This document shows, in pieces, positions 1-6,857 of a DNA stretch of 33,605 nt (position 1 is its first letter; every line of letters starts with the position of its first letter). Source of the DNA: Longimicrobiales bacterium (GTDB lineage: Bacteria > Gemmatimonadota > Gemmatimonadetes > Longimicrobiales > RSA9); NCBI GenBank assembly GCA_035764935.1, contig DASTYK010000144.1:1-33605 (forward strand), read 5' to 3'. The notes below the pieces were generated by a model. That model ran no database searches and was not told where the DNA came from. It saw only the letters and a list, made by a program, of their open reading frames with translations. Position numbers and translations under genes: made by a program.

Positions 1-71
1 CGGGCGTCGATATGCGGCTCGAGCGCGTTGTTCGCGTACGGCAGGTCGGGGAGCTGGAACGGATACGCCAT
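1..71 (-). CDS. Superoxide dismutase (Fe/Mn family), N-terminal fragment
   Basis: Only the first 23 codons lie in the window; the gene runs off the left edge. The peptide starts MAYPFQLPDLPYANNALEPH, which matches the conserved opening of Fe/Mn superoxide dismutases (F-x-LP-x-LPY-x-x-x-ALEPH, where the His begins the first metal-binding helix). These enzymes dismutate superoxide to hydrogen peroxide and oxygen in the cytoplasm. A GAGGA ribosome binding site lies nine bases before the ATG. The upstream minus-strand gene ends at 357, leaving 285 bp that could hold its promoter. Whether the metal is Fe or Mn cannot be judged from this fragment. Confidence 0.85.
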   Translation of the reverse strand, partial: MAYPFQLPDLPYANNALEPHIDA

Positions 72-205
72 GTCGAGTTGTCCTCGCGGTTGTGCGCGGT
101 ACGTCGCGCGCAGGAATGGAATGCTGCACGAGCCCGTCTGACGCCAGGCGGCCCGGGCACCCCGCGCTCCGCTGCAATACGCGCGCCGGGTACCGAACAG
201 AAGAT

Positions 206-233
206 CGGCGCTCCCGGCAGTGCAGGAGCGCCG
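206..233. terminator. Hairpin upstream of the superoxide dismutase gene
   Basis: CGGCGCTCC at 206-214 pairs perfectly with GGAGCGCCG at 225-233 around a 10-base loop. On the minus strand it is followed by a mixed pyrimidine stretch (ATCTTCTGTTC), not a clean U-tract. It sits between the minus-strand gene ending at 357 and the one starting at 71, so it may be a weak terminator for the former or part of the leader of the latter. Confidence 0.4.
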
Positions 234-315
234 AATCGGCACGTTTCTGTGGAGGTCTGGCAGGAAGCGCGTCCCGGCGCGCGGCGCGGAAACGCTGCTG
301 CGGGTCAGGCAGCAA

Positions 316-364
316 CGTTGCCGCAGGTCAGGCGGTCTGCCGCGCGTTGCCGCAGGTCAGGCGG
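316..364. repeat. Two 20-bp direct repeats, first overlapping a GCAACGTTGC palindrome
   Basis: The 20-mer CGTTGCCGCAGGTCAGGCGG occurs at 316-335 and again, identically, at 345-364. The second copy covers the stop codon of the adjacent minus-strand gene (TGA at 357-359). The first copy overlaps the 10-base palindrome GCAACGTTGC at 312-321, the same palindrome that builds the tandem array at 6858-7089. Confidence 0.85.
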
Positions 365-704
365 CCCGCTGCGTGCCGCGGCCCCGTTCCATCTGGTCGA
401 ACAGCATCGACTCGATCCTGCCGAGCATCGAATCGGGATCGGCGCGCTCCGGACCGAAGAGGCCGTCGTCGCCACCCTCGGCGCGGTTCGCCGCCGAGAA
501 CAGGCTCAGCCACCGGTCGAACCGCTCACCCATGCGCATCACGGCGTAGAAACGATGCCCCTGCCGCTTGCCGGGCAGCACCAGGTCGATCCCGGCCGCG
601 ACGATCGAGACCGGTGCAAGCACCACGTCCTTGAGACCGTCGAGAAACAGCTTGAGCTGAAAGATCGCGAGGTCTCGCAGCAGAATCCGCTCGGTCGATT
701 GCAT
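357..704 (-). CDS. Small conserved protein with one hydrophobic segment, function unknown
   Basis: About 115 residues from an ATG at 704, preceded by AAGGAG seven bases upstream; the open frame continues further upstream but has no comparable start. The N-terminal half (FQLKLFLDGLKDVVLAPVSIVAAGIDLVL) is hydrophobic and could form a membrane-associated helix. The C-terminal half is charged and ends in a probable amphipathic helix (MLGRIESMLFDQMERG). No enzyme motif is visible and I do not recognise a named family. It lies between the WHy lipoprotein and superoxide dismutase genes on the same strand, with a hairpin on each side, so it may be transcribed on its own. Confidence 0.75.
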   Translation of the reverse strand: MQSTERILLRDLAIFQLKLFLDGLKDVVLAPVSIVAAGIDLVLPGKRQGHRFYAVMRMGERFDRWLSLFSAANRAEGGDDGLFGPERADPDSMLGRIESMLFDQMERGRGTQRAA

Positions 705-744
705 CCGCAGGCTCCTTGGAGTTGTCACACCCGGAGCAGTACGG

Positions 745-762
745 ACCCCGTCAGCACGGGGT
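745..762. terminator. Short hairpin between two minus-strand genes
   Basis: ACCCCGT at 745-751 pairs with ACGGGGT at 756-762 around the tetraloop CAGC. It lies between the end of the lipoprotein gene (790) and the start of the next gene (704). There is no U-tract on the minus strand, so it is at best a weak terminator or a transcript-stabilising stem. Confidence 0.35.
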
Positions 763-789
763 TTCAGGGCGGCGTGCGCGTGCTCGCGA

Positions 790-1299
790 TCAGCGGAAAA
801 CCTGGGCGCGCCCCTCCAGCCAGGTCTGCGGCCCGAAGCTCGGCTCGCCCAGCGCCCCCGCATCGATCGACAGGGTGCCATCCAGCCGGTAGTCCACCTG
901 GTTGCTCGAAAGCACACGTCCCAGGACGTCGGCCAGCCCCTCCAGCTCCGAGAAGCTCAGGCCGATCTCGATCGGGATGACCGTGTCCTGCTGTGCGGAG
1001 AGCGGCAGCCCCAGGGGGAAGCTCACGTCGGCCGCGCGCGTATCCGAAAGGAACAGGTCCCCGGCAAGACGGGTCAGGTTGAGCCCGAAGGTGTTGGGAT
1101 TCTCGACGTGCGCATAGATGCGGATCGCGGCGCCGCCCAGCGGGCGCGACGCCGAGGGACCCAGCAGCCGGATCTCGGCGTTGCGTCCACTCGCCGACGA
1201 GAAGCGCGGCGGCTGCACGATCGAGCTCAGCCCGAGCTGCGCGCAGCCAGCGAGCAGCAGTGTCATGCCGGCCACGCCGGCCATCCCCATCCGTTTCAT
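790..1299 (-). CDS. LEA14/WHy-domain lipoprotein
   Basis: About 169 residues. The N-terminus is a lipoprotein signal peptide: MKRMGMAG, a hydrophobic stretch and the lipobox L-A-G-C with Cys19 as the expected lipidated residue. The mature part has the pattern of LEA14-like/WHy (water stress and hypersensitivity) domains: RIYAHVENPNTFGLNLTRLAGDLFL, where NPN-x-x-x-L is the family signature, followed by alternating hydrophobic strands. Such lipoproteins are membrane-anchored and have a poorly defined stress-related role. The ATG at 1299 was chosen because the signal peptide begins there and GAGGG lies just upstream. The gene follows infA on the same strand, but a terminator separates them. Confidence 0.8.
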   Translation of the reverse strand: MKRMGMAGVAGMTLLLAGCAQLGLSSIVQPPRFSSASGRNAEIRLLGPSASRPLGGAAIRIYAHVENPNTFGLNLTRLAGDLFLSDTRAADVSFPLGLPLSAQQDTVIPIEIGLSFSELEGLADVLGRVLSSNQVDYRLDGTLSIDAGALGEPSFGPQTWLEGRAQVFR

Positions 1300-1359
1300 C
1301 GCACCCTCGTCATGGTGGAGTCCCGCCGGGCACCTCCGTCCCGGTGTTTCGGGCGCCGG

Positions 1360-1400
1360 AAAAATGCAACGCGCGTGCCCCATTGCGGGAGCACGCGCGT
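1360..1400 (-). terminator. Intrinsic terminator of infA
   Basis: The arms ACGCGCGTGC (1369-1378) and GCACGCGCGT (1391-1400) form a perfect 10-bp stem with a 12-base loop. On the minus strand the stem is followed by TGC and then five U (A at 1360-1364). It begins 28 bases past the infA stop codon. Confidence 0.8.
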
Positions 1401-1428
1401 ATCGACGAATTCGCCGGTCGAGCCGGAA

Positions 1429-1668
1429 TCAGGTCGGACCGGGGCCGCCAGCCTTGTGGCGGTACGTGATCCGGCCGCGCGAGAGATCGTAGGGCGACAG
1501 CTCGAGGGAGACACGATCGCCGACCAGCACGCGGATCTTGAACTTCGACATCTTGCCCGCCGCGTACGCCAGCACCGTGTGCCCGTTGTCCAGCAGCACG
1601 CGGTAGTTCCGATCGGGGAGGACCTCGGTCACGACGCCCTCCATTTCAATCCCACCCTGTTTCGCCAT
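1429..1668 (-). CDS. infA: Translation initiation factor IF-1
   Basis: 79 residues, close to the usual 72-75 with a short GGPGPT tail. The single OB-fold is complete: [23 protein letters not shown], the AGKM loop, the [18 protein letters not shown] segment and the GRITYRH end that are diagnostic of IF-1. IF-1 binds the 30S A site and cooperates with IF-2 and IF-3 during initiation. GAGGA lies about five bases before the ATG. The gene is solitary, not in the usual secY-map-infA-rpmJ ribosomal cluster, so it may be a second copy. It has its own terminator, and a hairpin with a U6 tract sits about 150 bp upstream on the same strand. Confidence 0.95.
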   Translation of the reverse strand: MAKQGGIEMEGVVTEVLPDRNYRVLLDNGHTVLAYAAGKMSKFKIRVLVGDRVSLELSPYDLSRGRITYRHKAGGPGPT

Positions 1669-1817
1669 CCAGTTCCTCGGCCGGAGTTCCGTTGTCGCTC
1701 ACAAAGCATTGAAAGATAATGACCTGCAGGCGATTCCGGAAAGGGGGACGAGTTTCCGTCACCCGGAGGAGGCGTCCTGTCACAATCCCGTCCCTTCGAG
1801 CGTTGGCTCTGGACGGC

Positions 1818-1890
1818 AAAAAAGAATCCGGGTACGAACACCGGGGGCGCGCAATAGAGGAAGGAAGCCCCGGAGTCCGTACCCGAATTC
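1818..1890 (-). terminator. Long hairpin with U6 tract upstream of infA: attenuator or small-RNA terminator
   Basis: GAATCCGGGTACG (1824-1836) pairs with CGTACCCGAATTC (1878-1890), 13 bp with one G-T wobble. Inside, CCGGGG (from 1841) pairs with CCCCGG (1868-1873) to give a second stem above a small internal loop. On the minus strand the outer stem is followed directly by six U (A6 at 1818-1823), the architecture of an intrinsic terminator. No minus-strand gene lies upstream before the divergent gene, so it would end a short RNA or attenuate the infA leader. Confidence 0.65.
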
Positions 1891-1969
1891 TGTTACTGCC
1901 TCTTACGACGAACCGCCACCTGATGTTCCACGCTGCCGGCGGCGCCTCGAGTCCACCCTCCCAGATGGC

Positions 1970-1984
1970 CTCATATATATAGAC
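1970..1984. promoter_or_regulatory. AT-rich island, possible -10 region of divergent promoters
   Basis: The tract CTCATATATATAGACG contains overlapping TATATA hexamers readable on both strands, about 105 bp before the FAD-Rieske start on plus and about 80 bp before the hairpin on minus. I could not find a good -35 hexamer at the right spacing on either strand, so this is a tentative assignment based on composition. Confidence 0.3.
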
Positions 1985-2084
1985 GCCTGTCGGCCCGATT
2001 TCGTTGCGTTACCCTGATCGCAAGCCCCGCGCCGTCGTGGCATATCGCCTGCCCTGTGCGCCAGACCCGCAACGGAGACGCGCA

Positions 2085-3596
2085 ATGGCAAACGGCACGA
2101 GATCGATCTGGATGGACACGACGGAGCCCGTCCACTACCCGAAACTGCAGCAGAATGCGACCGCGGACGTCGTGGTGATCGGCGCGGGGCAGGCCGGGGT
2201 GGCCGCCGCCTACCTGCTGGCACGCGAGGGCGCCAGCGTGGTGCTGCTGGACAGGGTCCAGCCGGGAGGCGGAGAGTCGGGGCGTACGTCGGCGCATCTC
2301 ACGGCGTGGATCGACGACGGCATGGACCTGATCGCGCGCGAGCACGGCGAGGCCGCGGCGCGGCACGTGGCGGAAAGCCATGGCCGGGCAGTGGACTGGA
2401 TCGAGCAGGTCTCGCAGCGGGAAGGGATCGACTGCGGGTTCCGTCGCATTCCGGCATTTCTCTTTTCCGTGCACGAGGACCGCGCCGAGCGCCTGGCCGC
2501 GGAGCGCGACGCCTGCGGGGCAGCCGGTATCAGCGCCGCGCTGGACCAGCAGCCGCTCTACGACCCGTTTGGCCATGGACTCGCCCTGCGCCTCGATCAC
2601 CAGGCCACGTACCACCCTCTCCGTTTCATCCATGGACTCGCCCGCGCTGCTGCTGCTGCGGGGGTCTCGATCCACGGTGATTCGTTCGTGAGCGACGTCG
2701 ACAGCGAGAGCGACGTCGTCACGGTGAAGACGCGCGGCGGGGTGCGCGTGCAGGCGAAGGCGGTTGTCGTCGCGACCAACACCCCGTTCACCGACTACGC
2801 GAACGTGCACACCAAGCAGGCGCCGTATCGAACGTACGTCGTGACGCTGGCAGTCAAACCCGGTTCAGTACCGGACGCGATGTACTTCGACGATGAGGAT
2901 CCGTACCACTACTGCCGGCTGATCCGCGAGGCGGGTGATCGGGAGCTGCTGATCGTGGGTGGCGAAGATCACAAGTGTGGCCAGGCCGAGGACGGCGCGG
3001 AGCGGCTGGATCGGCTGGAGGCGTGGGCCCGCGCGCATTTCAACGGGCTGGGCGAGCGCACCCACGGCTGGAGCGGCCAGGTGTTCGAGCCGGCTGACGC
3101 GCTCGGGCTGAACGGGCGCCAGCCGGACAGGGAGCATGTGTACATGATCACCGGTGACTCCGGCGACGGTCTCACCAACGGCATCTCCGGCGCGCGGCTG
3201 GTGACGGATCTGATCCGAGGCCGTGCGAATCCGCTCGAGGACGTGTACGATCCAGCGCGCCGGCCGAAGTCACTGAAGGAGTTCGCGCGTGAGAACCTGA
3301 ACGTCGCGAAGGTGTTCACGCTCGACCGGCTGACCGCCGGCATGGGCACCGACATCGATGACCTGGCGCGGGGCGAAGGCCGCGTCGTGCGGCGCAACGG
3401 CGGTGCAGTCGCGGCGTATCGCGCGGAGGATGGCACCGTGCACGAGTGCTCTGCGCTGTGCACGCACATGCGCTGTGTCGTGCACTGGAATCCGCTGGAG
3501 TCGTCGTGGGACTGCCCGTGTCACGGCTCGCGGTTCAGCCCGACGGGCGAAGTGATGATGGGGCCGGCGATGTCGCCGCTGGAAGAGGCGGAGTAA
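2085..3596 (+). CDS. FAD-dependent oxidoreductase with C-terminal Rieske [2Fe-2S] domain
   Basis: 503 residues from the ATG at 2085, chosen because GGAG lies seven bases upstream; the frame is open further upstream without a ribosome binding site. Residues about 25-400 form a DAO-type flavoprotein: the dinucleotide-binding motif VVVIGAGQAGVAAAYLLAREGASVVLLD with downstream GESGRTSAHLT, and a C-terminal FAD-contact segment (ITGDSGDGLTNGISGARL). The last ~80 residues are a Rieske domain with the ligands in CTHM and CPCHGSRF. The architecture matches proteins such as Bacillus YhfW. The substrate is unknown; the pairing implies electron transfer between flavin and a [2Fe-2S] cluster in the cytoplasm. 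No partner gene is adjacent. Confidence 0.9.
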   Translation: MANGTRSIWMDTTEPVHYPKLQQNATADVVVIGAGQAGVAAAYLLAREGASVVLLDRVQPGGGESGRTSAHLTAWIDDGMDLIAREHGEAAARHVAESHGRAVDWIEQVSQREGIDCGFRRIPAFLFSVHEDRAERLAAERDACGAAGISAALDQQPLYDPFGHGLALRLDHQATYHPLRFIHGLARAAAAAGVSIHGDSFVSDVDSESDVVTVKTRGGVRVQAKAVVVATNTPFTDYANVHTKQAPYRTYVVTLAVKPGSVPDAMYFDDEDPYHYCRLIREAGDRELLIVGGEDHKCGQAEDGAERLDRLEAWARAHFNGLGERTHGWSGQVFEPADALGLNGRQPDREHVYMITGDSGDGLTNGISGARLVTDLIRGRANPLEDVYDPARRPKSLKEFARENLNVAKVFTLDRLTAGMGTDIDDLARGEGRVVRRNGGAVAAYRAEDGTVHECSALCTHMRCVVHWNPLESSWDCPCHGSRFSPTGEVMMGPAMSPLEEAE

Positions 3597-3624
3597 GGCG
3601 GCATGACTGCAGGTGGGGTGGTGA

Positions 3625-3657
3625 GCCCGGCGTTCGCCGCTGCGTGGCTCGCCGGGC
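3625..3657. terminator. Hairpin after the FAD-Rieske gene
   Basis: GCCCGGCG (3625-3632) pairs perfectly with CGCCGGGC (3650-3657), 28 bases after the stop codon and before the argJ-like gene. There is no U-tract, so it is a possible factor-assisted terminator or mRNA-stabilising stem. Confidence 0.4.
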
Positions 3658-3718
3658 GGGCACGGGACGGGTTTGACTGCGGAAGAGGTCGTATCACCGT
3701 GAGGCACACTGGAGAGGA

Positions 3719-4888
3719 ATGACGGAGTTCCACGATACACCGGTTTTTCCGCGCGGCTTTTCGTGCGCGAGCCGGAACTGCGGGATCAAGGCGACGGGCC
3801 GGGACCTGTCGCTCTTTGTTTCTGAGGTGGACGCTGCGGCAGCCGCAGTGTTCACGCGCAATCATTTTCCGGGTGCGCCGGTGCTGCTCGGACGCGAGAC
3901 GATCCGCGGTGGTGTGCTGCGTGCCGTGATCGTGAACAGCCGCGTGAGCAACGTCGGCACGGGCGCGGAGGGGCTCGCCAACGCACGGCGGATGGCTGCG
4001 GCCGCGGGTGCGGAAGTCGGTTGCGATCCGGCGCGGGTACTCGTCAGCTCGACCGGCGTGATCGGGCTGCCGCTGCCGATCGACCGGATCGAGGCCGGCG
4101 TGCGGGGGATGACAGCGGACCTGCAGCCCGATCCGCGGGTCGGCGCCGAAGGCATCATGACGACGGACACGTATCCCAAGGCCATGTCGCTGTCCGTCGG
4201 CGATGCGACGATCACTGCCGTCGCCAAGGGGTCGGGCATGATCGCGCCGAACATGGCGACCATGCTCGTCTACATCTTCACCGACGCGCGCGTTGCTGCC
4301 GATCGCCTCGATGCGATGCTGCGTGCCGCGGTGGACGACACGTTCAACATGATGTCGGTGGACACCGACACGAGCACGTCGGACACCTGTGCCATCCTGG
4401 CGAACGGACTGGCAGGCGACGTCGACGAATCGGCGTTCGCCGCGGCGCTGCACGCGCTCTGCGAGCGCACGACGGAGCTGCTCGCACGGGACGGAGAGGG
4501 CGCGACCAAGCTGCTGCGCGTGCGCGTCCGGGGCGCGGCGTCGGAAACGGACGCGCGTACCGTCGCTCGCTCGCTCGTGGACTCGCCGCTGATCAAGACG
4601 ATGGCGTATGGCGCGGACCCGAACGTCGGTCGCGTGCTGATGGCCATCGGCAAGTGTTTCGATGCGCGCGTGGAGCCGTCGCAGACCGGTGCGTGGATCA
4701 ATGGCACGCAGGTGATCGCGGGCGGCATGCGCCGACAGTTCGATGAGGCCGCTCTGCGCGTCTCGCTGGCGGGCGATCCCGTCGAGATCGAGATCGATCT
4801 CGGCGTCGGCGCCGCGCAGGCACGCGCGTGGGGGTGTGATCTGACCGAGGGCTACGTCAGGGAGAACGCAGCCTACTACTCCAGCTAG
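3719..4888 (+). CDS. argJ: ArgJ-family glutamate/ornithine N-acetyltransferase
   Basis: 389 residues, the normal ArgJ length. ArgJ proteins transfer acetyl from N-acetylornithine to glutamate (and in some species use acetyl-CoA), and mature by self-cleavage before a catalytic threonine. The cleavage region is present (KGSGMIAPNMATML), giving A180/T181 as the predicted scissile bond and nucleophile. Also present are the oxyanion-hole motif SSTGVIG, MTTDTYPK, DTSTSDT, DPN-x-GR and the C-terminal CDLTEGYVRENA. Two positions differ from the canonical enzyme as I recall it: VNSGNANA is VNSRVSNV, and DPNWGR is DPNVGR. GGAGAGGA precedes the ATG. The next gene, a GNAT-HDAC fusion, begins nine bases after the stop, so a role outside arginine synthesis is possible. 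Confidence 0.85.
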   Translation: MTEFHDTPVFPRGFSCASRNCGIKATGRDLSLFVSEVDAAAAAVFTRNHFPGAPVLLGRETIRGGVLRAVIVNSRVSNVGTGAEGLANARRMAAAAGAEVGCDPARVLVSSTGVIGLPLPIDRIEAGVRGMTADLQPDPRVGAEGIMTTDTYPKAMSLSVGDATITAVAKGSGMIAPNMATMLVYIFTDARVAADRLDAMLRAAVDDTFNMMSVDTDTSTSDTCAILANGLAGDVDESAFAAALHALCERTTELLARDGEGATKLLRVRVRGAASETDARTVARSLVDSPLIKTMAYGADPNVGRVLMAIGKCFDARVEPSQTGAWINGTQVIAGGMRRQFDEAALRVSLAGDPVEIEIDLGVGAAQARAWGCDLTEGYVRENAAYYSS

Positions 4889-4897
4889 GCGCGGCGC

Positions 4898-6640
4898 GTG
4901 TTCCGGATCCGGCGGGTCTTCGACAAGGTCCTGCCCGAGGACCGGGCCGTCGTGGAGCACGTGCAGGAGATTCTGCGCGCGCAGTTTGCCTCGCTGCCGG
5001 AATCCAAGGTGCAGGAGCTCGGCGAGATGCTGCACTCGCCCGCGCCCGACGGGTTCCGTCCCATCCTGTTCGTTGCGGAACGGCGCAGCGATGTGCTCGG
5101 GTTCGCGCTGCTGCTGCACGACCGGAAGCTCCGGTTCTGCTACCTCGACTTCATGTCGGCGGGGCAGGGGCTTACCGGCGGCGGCATCGGCGGCGCGCTC
5201 TACACCCGCGTTCGCGACGAGGCGCTCGCGCTCGATGCGATCGGCATCTTCCTCGAGGCGCTGCCCGACGATCCTGCCCTGTGCCGCGACCCGGCGGTGG
5301 TGCGGCAGAACGCCGCCCGGCTCCGCTTCTACGAGCGCTACGGCGCGTACCCGATCATCGGCACGAGGTACGAGACTCCCGTTCGCCCCGAGGACGAGTG
5401 TGCGCCGTTCCTCGTGTTCGACGACCTGGGGCAGGGCACGCGGCCGACGCGACGGCAGGCGCGGCAGATCGTGCGTTCGATCCTCGAGCGTCGCTACGCC
5501 GATCACTGCCCACCCGACTACGTGGACATGGTCGTCGACTCGATCCGCGACGATCCCGTCCGTCTGCGCGAGCCGAAGTACACGAAGCCGGAAGCGACGA
5601 AGGCAACGGAGAAACTGCCGCCCGGACGTCGCATGGCGCTGGTGGTGACGGACCTGCACGCGATCCATCACGTGCGTGAGCGCGGGTATGTCGAGGCGCC
5701 GGCTCGGATCGATGCGATCGAGCGGGAGCTGCGCACTCTGCCCTTCCTCGAGCGCGTCGAGCCACGCACCTTCCCGGAGTCGCACATCCTCGCCGTGCAC
5801 GACCGCGACTTCGTCGAGTACCTGCGCCGTATCTCCGGCTCACTGCCCGAGCAGCGGGTCGTGTATCCGTACGTGTTCCCCATCCGCAACGCGACCCGGC
5901 CGCCCAGAGACCTCGCCGTGCGCGCCGGCTACTACTGCATCGACACGTTCACGCCGCTCAGCAGAAGCGCGTTCCGCGCAGCACGACGTGCGGTCGACTG
6001 TGCGCTCACCGCCGCGCAGAAGGTGCTAGAGGCGTATCCGTTCGCGTACGCGCTCGTGCGGCCGCCGGGACACCACGCAGAATCACGAGCGTTCGGCGGC
6101 TTCTGCTACTTCGGCACGAGCGCCATCGCGGCACACTACCTGTCGGGCAGCGGGCGCGTCGCGATCCTGGACATCGACTACCACCACGGCAACTCGCAGC
6201 AGGAGATCTTCTGGACCCGCGACGACGTGCTCACCGTTTCACTCCACGGGGACCCGTCCTTCGCGTATCCGTACTTCACCGGCTTCCGCGACGAGCGCGG
6301 TGGTGACCGTGGCTTCGGCTACAACCTGAACATCCCGCTGCCCGAGAACCTGGACGGCACGGGCTACCGGCGTGTGCTGAAGAATGCGCTCGAGCACATC
6401 CGCGCGTTCGCGCCGGCGTACCTGGTGGTGGCGCTCGGGCTGGACACCGCACGCGGGGACCCGACGGGGACCTGGTCGCTCAGGTCGGAAGACTTCGAGA
6501 AGAACGGTGAGATGATCGGCGCGCTGGACCTGCCCACGCTGGTCGTGCAGGAGGGAGGCTACCGGACGTCCGCGATCGGTCGCAACGCGCGGCGGTTCCT
6601 GACGGGGTTGTGGAGGGGGAGATACGGCGGGCTGTCGTGA
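4898..6640 (+). CDS. GNAT acetyltransferase fused to a histone-deacetylase-family amidohydrolase
   Basis: 580 residues from a GTG nine bases after the argJ-like stop, suggesting translational coupling. Residues 1-170 resemble a GNAT fold: a central strand (LRFCYLDFMSA), a glycine-rich acetyl-CoA loop (GQGLTGGGIGGALY) and a late NAARLRFYERYGAYPI segment typical of N-acetyltransferases. Residues about 250-580 are an HDAC/acetylpolyamine-amidohydrolase domain with the full active site: RPPGHHAE (His392, His393), DIDYHHGN (zinc ligands Asp427 and His429), LGLDTARGDP (Asp516) and EGGY (catalytic Tyr555). Both halves look catalytically intact, so the protein could attach and remove acyl groups. The substrate is unknown; acetylpolyamine, acetyl-lysine and small acylated amines are all possible. 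It is probably cytoplasmic, as no signal peptide is visible. Confidence 0.9.
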   Translation: MFRIRRVFDKVLPEDRAVVEHVQEILRAQFASLPESKVQELGEMLHSPAPDGFRPILFVAERRSDVLGFALLLHDRKLRFCYLDFMSAGQGLTGGGIGGALYTRVRDEALALDAIGIFLEALPDDPALCRDPAVVRQNAARLRFYERYGAYPIIGTRYETPVRPEDECAPFLVFDDLGQGTRPTRRQARQIVRSILERRYADHCPPDYVDMVVDSIRDDPVRLREPKYTKPEATKATEKLPPGRRMALVVTDLHAIHHVRERGYVEAPARIDAIERELRTLPFLERVEPRTFPESHILAVHDRDFVEYLRRISGSLPEQRVVYPYVFPIRNATRPPRDLAVRAGYYCIDTFTPLSRSAFRAARRAVDCALTAAQKVLEAYPFAYALVRPPGHHAESRAFGGFCYFGTSAIAAHYLSGSGRVAILDIDYHHGNSQQEIFWTRDDVLTVSLHGDPSFAYPYFTGFRDERGGDRGFGYNLNIPLPENLDGTGYRRVLKNALEHIRAFAPAYLVVALGLDTARGDPTGTWSLRSEDFEKNGEMIGALDLPTLVVQEGGYRTSAIGRNARRFLTGLWRGRYGGLS

Positions 6641-6728
6641 TTGTTGAGCGGTCGGGTTGCTTCACCGTCAGGCGCGATGGGGCCGCCGGGGGCGGCGCTC
6701 GCCGTCGAGGCGCGGGCGCCGGGCCGCT

Positions 6729-6768
6729 GGGGGCGCCTGGCCGCAGGGGGCGCCGGGGGCGCAGGGGG
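6729..6768 (+). repeat. Four G5 tracts: candidate G-quadruplex
   Basis: Runs of five G occur at 6729-6733, 6746-6750, 6755-6759 and 6764-6768. The spacers are 12, 4 and 4 bases, and GGGGGCGC recurs. Further G-runs lie just upstream near 6680-6695. The plus strand, or an RNA read from it, could fold into a G-quadruplex. It begins about 90 bp after the GNAT-HDAC stop codon. Confidence 0.6.
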
Positions 6769-6857
6769 CGCTCGAGGATGCGAAGGCGAGGGGGCATGCA
6801 GGGCGGTGATTGTACGGTTCGGCCCCTCCATGTGACGATTGTACCGGACGTATCAAA

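Larger units (their letters stand above)
1669..2084. other. Intergenic region between infA (-) and the FAD-Rieske gene (+)
   Basis: This 416-bp divergent intergenic region holds no convincing gene. It contains a long hairpin with a U6 tract oriented toward infA (1818-1890) and an AT-rich TATATATA island at about 1972-1981 that stands out in otherwise GC-rich DNA. The two promoters for the divergent genes must lie here. Confidence 0.7.

Noticed and set aside
12-980. A 322-codon plus-strand frame over the first kilobase
   Set aside because: The minus strand carries the superoxide dismutase start, a gene with a good ribosome binding site and a lipoprotein with a lipobox; the plus frame has neither domain nor ribosome binding site.
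1824-1890. tRNA or known riboswitch
   Set aside because: GTTCG and paired arms looked tRNA-like, but there is no anticodon arm or 3' acceptor, and I could not match any riboswitch consensus. A terminator-type hairpin explains the sequence better.
3521-5800. A 759-codon minus-strand open frame
   Set aside because: It is antisense to the Rieske, argJ-like and GNAT-HDAC genes, which all have motifs and ribosome binding sites. Long antisense frames are expected at this GC content.
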